Below, piece by piece: positions 33,696 through 42,066 of a stretch of 64,000 nt of DNA; position 1 is the stretch's first letter; the number at the start of each line of letters is the position of its first letter. The notes beneath the pieces were generated by a model. It was not told the DNA's origin and searched no databases. It saw only the letters and a program-made list of their open reading frames with translations. This DNA is from Catenulispora acidiphila DSM 44928 (GTDB taxonomy: Bacteria; Actinomycetota; Actinomycetes; Streptomycetales; Catenulisporaceae), in NCBI RefSeq assembly GCF_000024025.1, contig NC_013131.1, positions 9,590,229 through 9,654,228 on the forward strand. The letters are read 5' to 3'. The position numbers and the translations under genes were made by a program.

Positions 33696-35282
33696 ATGAA
33701 GTCACCGGTCATGCCCGCGATCGAGGAGCTGCTTCACGCGGCGTTCGACGCCGCGCCGATGCCGGCGGTGCTCGCCGACGGTCCCGATCACCTGCTGCTG
33801 GCCGCCAACGACGCGTGCCTGGCCGATTTCGGCTCGGTGGCGCTGCGGCTGCCGGTCGGCGACGCGCTGCCGGAGCTGGCCGGCACCGGTCTGCCCGCGG
33901 CGATGGACCAGGCTTACGACACCGGACGCGCGGTGCTGCTTCAGGACCGCATGGTCCGGCGGCGCGGCGGGGACCGGTACTACACGCTGGTGTGCGTGCC
34001 GGCCAGCGGCGGCGTCGCGGTGTTCTGCCGTGACGAGACCGAGCGGGTGCGGCGCGAGCAGGCGCTGCTGGAGGAGGAGACCCGCAACCGGAACATGGCG
34101 GTGATGCTGCAGCGCTCGCTGCTGCCGCAGCGGATCATCCAGCCCGACGAGATCCGGCTCGCGGCGTGCTACCTGCCGGCGCTGGTGCGCTACGAGGACG
34201 CCTCGCTCGACGCCGAGCCGGTCCTGGAGGTCGGCGGCGACTGGTACGACGCGATCCCGCTGGGCGCCGGCCGCACCGCGCTGGTGGTCGGCGGCGTCAC
34301 GCCGGAGGCCGGCGGCGTCGGGGTGCGCGCGGCGGCGGTCATGGGCCGGCTTCGCGCGGCGGTGCGGGCGTACGCCTCGCAGAACCTGCCGCCCGGCGAG
34401 GTGATGTACCACCTGGACCGGCACGCGCTGGACTTCGACGGCGAGCGCACCGGCTCGCCGGTCGCGACGCTGGTGTACGCGGTGCACGACGCGGACAGCG
34501 GCTCGCTGACCTACGCGAACGCCGGGCACCTGCCGCCGCTGCTACGGCTGCCGGACGGCTACGTGGCGGTGCTGGAGGGCGCCTCAGGGCCCTCGCTCGG
34601 CAGCGGGGACTGGACGTGGCAGGAGGCTGCGGTGGCGGTGCCGCCGGGCTCGTATCTGGCGTTCTACACGCAGGGACTGCTGGAGCGCGGAACCGGCGAC
34701 CTGCGCCGCGTGTTCGCCCGCGCGCCCGAGGAGGAGCCGCCCCGCCCCGGCGCGGGCCCGGTGGACCTGGTCCGCGACCACATCCTGGCCTCCATCGACC
34801 CGCTGTCGGTCTCCAGCGGCGGCCTGGACCCCTCCGGCGCGGTGCGCACGGACGACGTGGCACTGCTGGTCGCGCACGTCCCGGCATGGACCGGCGCCCA
34901 CGCGGCCCTCTTCCGCTCGGCATCGGTGGAACTGGTCGGCGGCCCGGAGATCGCCGCCCACGCCCGCAGCTACACCGCCGGCGTCCTGACCACCTGGGGC
35001 GTCGCCGACGACCTGACCGACACCGCCGTCCTCGCCGTCAGCGAACTCGTCGCCAACGCCGTCACCCACGGCACCGCCCCGGTGGTCCTCCGCCTCCGCC
35101 GCACCGACCGCCGCCTGATCATCGACGTCGCCGACCAGTCCGACCACCTCCCCCGCCGCCGCCTGGCCCGCGAAACCGACGAAGACGGCCGCGGCATCAG
35201 CATCATCGCGGCAGTCGCCGCCGCCTGGGGCGCCCGCCCGCTGCCGGAAGGGAAGTCGGTGTGGTGCGAGTTCGAGTTCTGA
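33696..35282 (+). CDS. PAS-SpoIIE-HATPase protein with lost phosphatase metal ligands
   Basis: A 528-residue soluble protein: a PAS-like domain (~8-115), a short coiled coil, a SpoIIE/PP2C-like phosphatase domain (~155-395) and an RsbW-type HATPase (~405-525). The first and last PP2C metal sites remain (GGDWYD, Asp182; TDDVALL, Asp386/387). The second is VVGGVTPEAGG, with Gly200 where the family has the Asp of GDVxGHG. The third is FYTQGLLE, with Gln326 in place of the Asp of YTDGLxE. The HATPase keeps SELVANAVTHG and DEDGRGISII. It is probably a pseudophosphatase fused to an anti-sigma-type kinase. ATG 33696 follows AAAGG by 6 bp. It is 213 bp after the LuxR regulator. Confidence 0.85.
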   Translation: MKSPVMPAIEELLHAAFDAAPMPAVLADGPDHLLLAANDACLADFGSVALRLPVGDALPELAGTGLPAAMDQAYDTGRAVLLQDRMVRRRGGDRYYTLVCVPASGGVAVFCRDETERVRREQALLEEETRNRNMAVMLQRSLLPQRIIQPDEIRLAACYLPALVRYEDASLDAEPVLEVGGDWYDAIPLGAGRTALVVGGVTPEAGGVGVRAAAVMGRLRAAVRAYASQNLPPGEVMYHLDRHALDFDGERTGSPVATLVYAVHDADSGSLTYANAGHLPPLLRLPDGYVAVLEGASGPSLGSGDWTWQEAAVAVPPGSYLAFYTQGLLERGTGDLRRVFARAPEEEPPRPGAGPVDLVRDHILASIDPLSVSSGGLDPSGAVRTDDVALLVAHVPAWTGAHAALFRSASVELVGGPEIAAHARSYTAGVLTTWGVADDLTDTAVLAVSELVANAVTHGTAPVVLRLRRTDRRLIIDVADQSDHLPRRRLARETDEDGRGISIIAAVAAAWGARPLPEGKSVWCEFEF

Positions 35283-35309
35283 GGGGGTGGGGCGGCGCTG
35301 ACGGCTGGT

Positions 35310-35633
35310 TCAGTTGATGGCAGCGACGTCGCCGTCCTCGAAGTAGATGGCCTGGTGGAGCCGACCGCCCAGCGCGGTCGCATAGCGGGCCAGAACCTCC
35401 TGACCGGACACCTTGCCTTGCTCTATCTGCGAAATACGCCCCTTGGTGACACCCATGCGCTCAGCAACCTGCTGCTGGGTCATACCGCGAGCCCGACGGA
35501 TCTCCGCCAGCCGGTAGCCGGTCATCTCGGCGAGAAGCCGGGCCCTGCCCGCAGCGACGGCTTCCTCGCCGCCGGCACGTTCGACGTGCTCGGCGCGGAC
35601 ATCGCTCCACTTCACGTACCCAGGCTTGGTCAT
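35310..35633 (-). CDS. XRE-family helix-turn-helix regulator
   Basis: A 107-residue protein. The C-terminal half carries an XRE HTH (~44-97): LAEIRRARGMTQQQVAERMG, VTKGRISQIEQGK. The N-terminal KWSDVRAEHVERAGGEEAV region and overall size resemble HigA-like antitoxin subunits. No toxin (HigB/RelE/BrnT) reading frame is adjacent on either side, so it may be a lone regulator. ATG 35633 was chosen over 35654 because GGGAAAG lies upstream of it. It is convergent with the SpoIIE-HATPase gene, 27 bp apart. A palindrome at 35739-35750 lies in its promoter region. Confidence 0.8.
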   Translation of the reverse strand: MTKPGYVKWSDVRAEHVERAGGEEAVAAGRARLLAEMTGYRLAEIRRARGMTQQQVAERMGVTKGRISQIEQGKVSGQEVLARYATALGGRLHQAIYFEDGDVAAIN

Positions 35634-35988
35634 CGTAGGTCGCTTTCCCTGCACGATCAGCAGTGCTCAGAGCCCTGATCCAGACTGGCATTCGTCGTGG
35701 GCGTAGATCTTTCACTCTCCGCCTACGCTCCGTGAATATAGCGCTCGCTAAACCCGCACAGCCGCAGTCCCCACCTAACGCGCTGTAGTCGCGGGCGTCC
35801 CTCGTGTCCCTCTTCCACCAGCCGCGTCGACTGGGGTCGCCACCGGCCCGTATATTGCAGTGCGGCCTCGGGTATCGGCTCAAGGTGGCCTGCCGTCCGA
35901 GGCGGGTCGAGCGATAGCATGGGGCCTCGGGTTGTCGGTCGCCGGCCTTCGCGCGCGGCGGGGGGACATCGATCTCAGGAGCTGACGG
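35634..35988. other. 355-bp divergent region between XRE and sigma-factor genes
   Basis: No gene is seen. It holds the perfect palindrome TAGCG-CT-CGCTA (35739-35750) next to an AT-rich GTGAATATA, suited to an operator or -10 region for the minus-strand XRE gene, and a GTAGGCG/CGCCTAC-like dyad around 35700-35728. AGGAG 8 bp before 35989 serves the sigma-factor gene. Confidence 0.5.
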
Positions 35989-36708
35989 ATGAGTGTGGCG
36001 GGCGCTGTCGCCTGGCCGGCGCGCACCATATGGTGGCCGCGTTGGCGTCGTGCGACCGTCGCGAGCGCTCCCGCGGGCGGAGTCGCCTCCGTGGTGGCGG
36101 CGCTGCGGGAGGCTCTGAACACCCCGACCGAGGATGCCGACGACCTGTCCGCGAGCGGGAACCATCCGCTGGCGATGATCGGCGGGAGCACGGCGCCGCG
36201 CGGGCATCGGGCGCTGCAGCCCGGCGACGGGCCGTCGCTGGCCGACCTCTACTACGCGCACCGGCTTTCCCTGGTGCGGCTGGCGATCCTGCTCGTGGAC
36301 GACCAGATGTCCGCCGAGGACGTGGTGCAGGACTCCTTCACCGGTCTGTGGCGCCGCTACGGCGACGACCTCACCGGCATGGAGAACCCGCTCGGCTACC
36401 TGCGCACCGCCGTGGTGAACAACGCGCGCTCGGTGCTGCGCCGGCGCAAGACCGCGCGCGGCTACACCCCGCCGCACATTCCGGACGCCGCCAGCGCCGA
36501 GTCCGTGGCGCTGCTGTCGGAGGAGCACCGCGAGGTGCTGGAGGCGATGCAGAAGCTGCCGCCGCGCCAGCGCGAGGTCCTGGTTCTGCGGTATTGGTCC
36601 GACCTGTCGGAGGCGGACATCGCCGACGCGCTGGGCATCAGCCGGGGCACCGTGAAGTCGACGGCGAGCCGCGGTCTGGAAGCGCTCGGCAAGATCCTCA
36701 AGGGCTGA
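35989..36708 (+). CDS. ECF-like RNA polymerase sigma factor (SigE-family type)
   Basis: A 239-residue protein. Region 2 (~83-155) includes LADLYYAHRLSLVRLA, AEDVVQDSFTGLWRRY and NPLGYLRTAVVNNARSVLRRR. Region 4 (~175-237) includes LPPRQREVLVLRYWSDLSEADIADAL and the recognition helix SRGTVKSTASRGLEAL. There is an unusual ~80-residue N-terminal extension with no known domain; a shorter start at the ATG near 36175 would remove most of it, but AGGAG 8 bp before 35989 supports the long form. No anti-sigma gene is adjacent. The Liv-type operon starts 158 bp downstream on the same strand and may be a target (inference). Confidence 0.85.
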   Translation: MSVAGAVAWPARTIWWPRWRRATVASAPAGGVASVVAALREALNTPTEDADDLSASGNHPLAMIGGSTAPRGHRALQPGDGPSLADLYYAHRLSLVRLAILLVDDQMSAEDVVQDSFTGLWRRYGDDLTGMENPLGYLRTAVVNNARSVLRRRKTARGYTPPHIPDAASAESVALLSEEHREVLEAMQKLPPRQREVLVLRYWSDLSEADIADALGISRGTVKSTASRGLEALGKILKG

Positions 36709-36866
36709 GAAGCCCCGGCACGTTCACTCTCTGGGGTGAATCAGTATCACGGTTTGCCAATTTCTGCTGGGCAACTCTCGCCGCGCTATTGAGTTCTCTG
36801 TTGAATTAGAGGACTCTGCCTTGCTACACCCAACGTTTCTGACGACCCGTCAGGTGGTAGCACTCG

Positions 36867-38552
36867 ATGACCTCCGCGCGCTCCCCGCGATTCCGTGACC
36901 GCCATAGCCGCTCCCATAGCCGCCGCCCCCATCTCCACCCCCGCCTCCGCTCCAGTCCCCGTCCCCTAGCCGCCGCGATCACCATCGCGACCCTGTCGCT
37001 GTCCCTCGGCGCGTGCGGCGCACGCCTGTCCGCCGACCAGAAAGCCGCGGCCATCGCCTACGGCCAAGGCAACGCCCACGGCGACGGCTCGCAAAGCGCT
37101 GACGGCTCCCAGAGCTCCGGCGCCAACGGCACCACCGGCGGAACGACCGGCGGCACCACCGGAGGGACAACCGGGGGCAGCTCCGGCGGCAGCGTGTCCG
37201 GCGGGACCACCGGCGGATCCTCCGGCGGCGCGGTCGGCGGCACCAGCAGCGGCGGCGGAACCTCCGGCGGCACCACCGGAGGAAAGAGCACAGGCGGAAC
37301 AACCGGCGGCAAGACGTCTGGCGGCACCACCGGTGGCACGGGAGGCGGGAGCGGCGGCGGCTCAGGAGGGTCCGGCGGTCCGGGCTCCGACTCCTGCGTC
37401 GGCACCGCCACCGGCTCCAGCGCCACCGGCGTGACGGCGAACAGCATCAGCCTCGGCAACGCCAGCGACCTGTCCGGCCCGATCGGCGGCCTGTTCAGCT
37501 CGGCGCCGCAAGCCGTCCAGGCCTACGTGGCCTACTTCAACGCCACGCACCCGACCGGCATCTGCGGCCGCAAGCTCACCGTCCACTCCTACGACTCGCA
37601 GACCTCCGACGCCGGCGACAACCAGCAGACGCTGACCGCCTGCCAGTCCGATTTCGCCCTGGTCGGCTCGGTCTCCGCCTTCGACTCCGGCGGCGCGGCG
37701 TCCGACGCCAGCTGCGGTATCCCGGACCTGCAAGCCGTGAGCACCACCCGAGCGCGGCAGACCTGCGCGGTCTGTTTCGGCACGGATTCGCAACAGCTGC
37801 CGCTGGTCCCGCAGGTGCAACCGGACTTCTGGAAAAAGCAGTTCCCGGGTGCGAGCGCCAAGGCGGCGTTCCTCTACGTCGACACCGGAACCACTGCGCA
37901 ACAAGCGAAATCCTGGGAGCAGGCCTATGCCAAGGACGGCTTCACCTGGGTCCTGAACCAGCCGATCGGCGTCTCGGAGTCGAACTACACGCCCTACGTC
38001 GTGAAGATGCAGCAGGCCGGCGTGCAGTACGTGCAGTTCCTCGGCGCGTATCAGGAGGCTTCGACCCTCGCGCAAGCCATGCAGCAGCAGGGTTTCACGC
38101 CGAAGGTCTTCGTCCTGGACCCGACCGGCTACGACCCGAACTACATCCAGCAGACCGGCGGGGCGGCGAAGAACACCTTCGTCTTCAGCAACGCGGCGAT
38201 GTTCGAGGAAGCCGGTTCGAACCCTGAATTGCAGCTCTACACCAAGTGGCTGCACCAGGTCGCGCCGGGCGCGACCCCCACCTACTTCGGGATGTTCGCC
38301 TGGTCCTCGGCCGAGCTGTTCACCCGGCTGGCCAACCAGATCGGGCCGAACCTCACCCGCCCAGCGATGGTGAAGGCGCTGGCCGGCGTGCACAACTACA
38401 CCGGCAACGGGATGTTCGCGCCGCAGGACGTCGGCGGCAAGAGCACCTCTCCGTGCGCACTGTTCATGCAGTACACCGGGTCGGCCTGGAAACGGGTCTC
38501 CCCGGGCTCGGGCTGGAGCTGCGGGAACCTCATCAACTCCGGCGTCAGCTGA
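36867..38552 (+). CDS. Liv-type ABC transporter substrate-binding lipoprotein with Gly/Thr-rich spacer
   Basis: A 561-residue exported lipoprotein. A long Arg/His-rich N-region (1-32) is followed by a hydrophobic core and lipobox LSLGAC (Cys50). Residues ~72-178 form a spacer of TGG/SGG repeats. Residues ~185-545 form a periplasmic-binding fold of the branched-chain amino acid receptor class (Peripla_BP_6): ISLGNASDLSGPIGGL, GICGRKLTVHSYDSQ, FALVGSVSAFDSGG, FTPKVFVLDPTGYDPNYIQQ. The ~100-residue spacer is far longer than normal and could hold the receptor well above the membrane within a thick wall. First gene of an operon with overlapping stops and starts. The ligand is unknown. Confidence 0.85.
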   Translation: MTSARSPRFRDRHSRSHSRRPHLHPRLRSSPRPLAAAITIATLSLSLGACGARLSADQKAAAIAYGQGNAHGDGSQSADGSQSSGANGTTGGTTGGTTGGTTGGSSGGSVSGGTTGGSSGGAVGGTSSGGGTSGGTTGGKSTGGTTGGKTSGGTTGGTGGGSGGGSGGSGGPGSDSCVGTATGSSATGVTANSISLGNASDLSGPIGGLFSSAPQAVQAYVAYFNATHPTGICGRKLTVHSYDSQTSDAGDNQQTLTACQSDFALVGSVSAFDSGGAASDASCGIPDLQAVSTTRARQTCAVCFGTDSQQLPLVPQVQPDFWKKQFPGASAKAAFLYVDTGTTAQQAKSWEQAYAKDGFTWVLNQPIGVSESNYTPYVVKMQQAGVQYVQFLGAYQEASTLAQAMQQQGFTPKVFVLDPTGYDPNYIQQTGGAAKNTFVFSNAAMFEEAGSNPELQLYTKWLHQVAPGATPTYFGMFAWSSAELFTRLANQIGPNLTRPAMVKALAGVHNYTGNGMFAPQDVGGKSTSPCALFMQYTGSAWKRVSPGSGWSCGNLINSGVS

Positions 38553-38567
38553 GAGCGGCGCCGTGGG

Positions 38568-40526
38568 ATGAATGTCTTCCTCACGTACACCGTCCTGGGC
38601 CTGGTCATCGGCGCCTCGTACGCGATCGCGGCGTCGGGCCTGGTCCTCACCTACGCCACCACGCGGATCTTCAACGTCGCGCACGGCGCCACCGCCATGG
38701 TCATGGCGTTCGTCTACTGGGAGCTGGCCGACAACCAGGGTCTGTCCACCTGGCTCTCGGTCCTGATCGTGGTCTTCGGGGTGGCGCCGCTGTTCGGGGC
38801 GCTGCTCGAGCGCTGGGTCATCCGCCGGGTCGCCGACGCCGGGGTCGGCGTCACGCTGGTCGTGACGTGCGCGGTGCTGGTCGGGCTGATCGGCGCCGCG
38901 GAGAAGATCTGGCCGCCCGGCGTGCACCAGGTGCAGCAGTTCTTCGCCGGGCACGGCGTCACCGTCGGCACGGTGCGGATCACCGGGAACGAGCTGCTGA
39001 CCGTCGCGCTGGCCGTGGTCGTCGGCGCCGTGCTCTGGGCGTTCCTGACGTTCACCCGGCTCGGCGTGGCGATGCGCGCGGCGGTCGACGACAAGGAACT
39101 GCTGGCGCTGCACGGCGGACGGCCGAACCTGATGTCCTCGATCGCCTGGGCCATGGGCTCGGCGTTGGCGGCACTGGCTGGGATCCTGCTGGTCTCCTCC
39201 GAACCCAGCGAACTGAACTACATATCCCTGACGCTCCTGGTCGTGAACTCCTACGCCGCCGCGATGGCCGGTCGGCTGACCAGCCTGCCGCGGACGTTCG
39301 TCGGGGCGCTGGTGCTGGGACTACTGAACGCCTACGCGTCGGGATACCTATGGACCGGCCCGGGATGGACCGGCTTCCGCGAGGCGATTCCAGCCATCTT
39401 CTTGTTGCTCATGCTGTTGTTGATGCCGCAGGCGCAGTTGCGCGTCGGACGGCTGGCCGGCGTCGCGGGGGTGCGGACGCCGGAGATGCGCCGCGTCGCA
39501 GTCGCCTCGGCGCTGGTGCTGCTCGCGGTGGTCTTCGGCAACGCGGTGCTCAGCGAAGTGAACGTGAACCGGATGGCGCTGGGACTGTGCTTCGCGATCC
39601 TGGCGCTGTCGCTGGTTCCGTTGACCGGGTTCAGCGGATACGTGTCGCTGGCGCAGTTCAGCTTCTTCGGCGTCGGCGCGCTGACCGTGGCGAAGATGCA
39701 TTCCTCGGCGCCGACCGCGGTGCTCGCCGGGGCGGTGCTCGCGGCGGTGGCCGGGATCCTGGTGGCGTTGCCGTCGTTGCGATTGCAGGGCTTGTACCTC
39801 GCGCTGTCGACGATCGCCTTCGCGCAGATCATGGACACGATGGTGTTCCAGAACCCCTCACTCGGCGGGTTCGGCGGGTCGCTGACGACCAAGCGCCTGG
39901 ACATGTTCGGATACCGCTTCACCTCCGACAAGGCTTACGCGCTCTTGGCGGCGGCGGTTTTCTGCGTGCTCGGGGCAGCGGTGATCGTGTTGCGGAAGGG
40001 CCGCTATGGCAGGGTCCTGATCGCGTTGCGCGACTCCCCCGCCGCCTGCGCCACTTTGGGACTGAATCCGCGGACGGCGCGTGTCGCGGTGTTCGCGGGG
40101 TCGGCGGCTGTGGCCGGACTCGGCGGCGGGCTCTACGCGGGGTTGCAGAACCAGGTCGGGAGCACCAACTTCCAGTTCTTCAACAGCCTGCCGCTATTGC
40201 TGATCGTGGTGTGCGCGGGCGTGACGTCGGTGAGCGGCGCGCTGCTCGGCGGGATGCTGCTGATGGCGCTGAACAGCTATCCGAGCACGCAGGCGTACCT
40301 GTTCCTGATCCTGGCGGTCGCCGCGGTCGGACTCGGGAAGCAGCCGAACGGGATCACCGGATGGCTGTTCTCCTTGCGGGACAACCCATTGGGCGCGCGG
40401 CTCGGGCTCGGCTCGGCGGGGATCGCTCGCGGCATCGCCACCCGCTCGGCAGCGAGTCAGAGTTCTGCGAGCGGCGGAGCGGTGACGGTCGGGGCGAGCG
40501 GGGAGAACGCGGAGGTCGAGGCGTGA
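38568..40526 (+). CDS. Fused LivH-LivM branched-chain amino acid-type ABC permease
   Basis: A 652-residue permease in which the two usual subunits are one chain. The LivH-like half (~1-300) has IGASYAIAASGLVLTYATTR, FNVAHGATAMVMAF and GVAMRAAVDDKELLALHG. The LivM-like half (~310-625) has FCFAILALSLVPLTGFSGYVSLAQFSFFG-type sequence, LRLQGLYLALSTIAFAQIM and GRYGRVLIALRDSPAACATLG. The halves are joined near 300-320. It starts 16 bp after the substrate-binding gene, and its TGA overlaps the GTG of the LivG-like gene. It would form the membrane channel for the lipoprotein's ligand. Confidence 0.9.
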   Translation: MNVFLTYTVLGLVIGASYAIAASGLVLTYATTRIFNVAHGATAMVMAFVYWELADNQGLSTWLSVLIVVFGVAPLFGALLERWVIRRVADAGVGVTLVVTCAVLVGLIGAAEKIWPPGVHQVQQFFAGHGVTVGTVRITGNELLTVALAVVVGAVLWAFLTFTRLGVAMRAAVDDKELLALHGGRPNLMSSIAWAMGSALAALAGILLVSSEPSELNYISLTLLVVNSYAAAMAGRLTSLPRTFVGALVLGLLNAYASGYLWTGPGWTGFREAIPAIFLLLMLLLMPQAQLRVGRLAGVAGVRTPEMRRVAVASALVLLAVVFGNAVLSEVNVNRMALGLCFAILALSLVPLTGFSGYVSLAQFSFFGVGALTVAKMHSSAPTAVLAGAVLAAVAGILVALPSLRLQGLYLALSTIAFAQIMDTMVFQNPSLGGFGGSLTTKRLDMFGYRFTSDKAYALLAAAVFCVLGAAVIVLRKGRYGRVLIALRDSPAACATLGLNPRTARVAVFAGSAAVAGLGGGLYAGLQNQVGSTNFQFFNSLPLLLIVVCAGVTSVSGALLGGMLLMALNSYPSTQAYLFLILAVAAVGLGKQPNGITGWLFSLRDNPLGARLGLGSAGIARGIATRSAASQSSASGGAVTVGASGENAEVEA

Positions 40527-41356
40527 CCCGGTTGGACGTGCGAGAGGTGACGGTGCGCTTCGGCGGCGTCACCGCGGTGGACAAGGCCACGATCTCCGCC
40601 GACGGCGGGCAGGTGACCGCGCTGATCGGGCCGAACGGCGCGGGCAAGACCACGTTGTTCAACGTGATCACCGGCCTGCAGAAACCCACCGGCGGCAAGG
40701 TCTTCCTCGACGGGGACGACATCACGCACACCCCCACGCACCGGCGCGCCCGGCACGGGATCGCGCGGACCTTCCAACGTCTGGAGGCGTTCGGGTCGCT
40801 GACCGTCGAGGAGAACATCCGGGTCGCGGCGGACGCCGTGCGGGCGAAGAACACCAAGCCGGCGCAGGTGACCCGGGGACTGATCCAGCGGATCGGGCTG
40901 GAGCGCTACGCCGGCGCCCGCGCCGACTCGGTGCCGACCGGCGTCGCGCGGCTGGTGGAACTGGCTCGGGCGCTGGCGATCGACCCGGAGCTGCTGCTGC
41001 TCGACGAGCCGTCCTCGGGGTTGTCGGAGGCGGAGACCGAGTCCTTCGGCGAGTTGCTGCGGGATCTGGCGGCGCAGGGCCGGGCGGTGCTGATCGTGGA
41101 GCACGACATGGGGCTCATCATGCGGGTCTCGGATGTCATCCATGTGCTGGACCGGGGGCGGCTGATCGCCTCGGGGACACCTGCCGAGGTGCAGGCGGAT
41201 CCGTTGGTGCGGAAGGCTTATCTCGGCGAGGAGGACCCGGACGAGTCAGAGGAACCAGCTGAGACAGAGGAACCAACTGAGTCCGAGGAGCCTGCCGACA
41301 GCACGCTCGTCATGCCGGCCGCCGACGACGAGCCGGAATCAGGAGGCTGGTTCTGA
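40523..41356 (+). CDS. LivG-like ABC transporter ATP-binding protein
   Basis: A 277-residue ATPase from a GTG that overlaps the permease stop by 4 bp. Walker A is GPNGAGKTT (~35-43) and the Q loop lies near ARTFQRLEAF. The signature region reads VPTGVARLVELARAL, typical of the atypical LivG signature. Walker B is LLLLDEPSSGLSEAE and the switch is VEHDMGLIM. After the normal end (~248) it carries an acidic tail with repeats of the type [DE]SEEPA.TEEPT, not usual for LivG. The tail may be a docking segment or drift. Paired with the LivF-like gene, whose ATG overlaps by 1 bp. Confidence 0.9.
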   Translation: MTRLDVREVTVRFGGVTAVDKATISADGGQVTALIGPNGAGKTTLFNVITGLQKPTGGKVFLDGDDITHTPTHRRARHGIARTFQRLEAFGSLTVEENIRVAADAVRAKNTKPAQVTRGLIQRIGLERYAGARADSVPTGVARLVELARALAIDPELLLLDEPSSGLSEAETESFGELLRDLAAQGRAVLIVEHDMGLIMRVSDVIHVLDRGRLIASGTPAEVQADPLVRKAYLGEEDPDESEEPAETEEPTESEEPADSTLVMPAADDEPESGGWF

Positions 41357-42066
41357 TGGCGCCGATCCTGGAGTTGCAGGACGTCCACGCGTCATACGGC
41401 CGGATCGAGGTGCTGCACGGCGTGGATCTGGCCGTGCCGCGCGGCGCGGTCGTGGCGCTGCTCGGGCCGAACGGCGCCGGGAAGACGACGCTGATGAAGG
41501 TGTGCTCGGGACGGTTGCGGGCCGCGTCGGGCCACGTCCATCTCGGCGGGTCGCACGTGAACGACGCCGCCCCCGATGCGCTGGCGCGGGCCGGGCTGTG
41601 CACCATTCCGGAGGGCCGCGGCATCTTCCCGAACCTGACGGTCGCGGAGAACCTGCGGCTGTCGGGACTGGCCGGGCGGGCGTCCGCGGCGGAGATCTAC
41701 GAGACGGCGTTCACCCGGTTCCCGCGGCTGGCCGAGCGGTACGACCAGCTGGCCGGCTCGATGTCCGGCGGCGAGCAGCAGATGCTCGCCATGGCCCGGG
41801 CGCTGGTGACCGATCCGGCGGTGCTGCTGGTCGACGAGCTGTCGATGGGGCTGGCGCCGCTGATCGTGCGGCAGCTGTACGACGTGCTCGGGCAGATCGC
41901 CGAGCGGGGCGTGACGGTGGTCGCGGTGGAGCAGTTCGCTGACATGGCGTTGCGGGTCGCGGACTTCGCGGCGGTGATGACGCACGGCAGGATCGTGGCC
42001 TTCGACGAGCCGGAGGTCATCCGGCGGGATCTGGCCGCGTTGTATTTGGGAGGTGCGGCAGCGTGA
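41356..42066 (+). CDS. LivF-like ABC transporter ATP-binding protein
   Basis: A 236-residue ATPase. Walker A GPNGAGKTT (~38-46), IPEGRGIFPNLTVAENL (typical LivF), signature MSGGEQQMLAMARAL, Walker B VLLVDELSMGLAP and switch VVAVEQF. In LivF the Walker-B glutamate is usual, and here it is E of DEL. TGATG overlap with the LivG-like gene and GTGA overlap with the next gene show coupled translation. With LivG it drives the fused permease. Confidence 0.9.
   Translation: MAPILELQDVHASYGRIEVLHGVDLAVPRGAVVALLGPNGAGKTTLMKVCSGRLRAASGHVHLGGSHVNDAAPDALARAGLCTIPEGRGIFPNLTVAENLRLSGLAGRASAAEIYETAFTRFPRLAERYDQLAGSMSGGEQQMLAMARALVTDPAVLLVDELSMGLAPLIVRQLYDVLGQIAERGVTVVAVEQFADMALRVADFAAVMTHGRIVAFDEPEVIRRDLAALYLGGAAA

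Noticed and set aside
35310-35633. HigA antitoxin of a toxin-antitoxin pair
   Set aside because: No toxin-like frame of suitable size lies on either side; only a lone XRE regulator can be supported.
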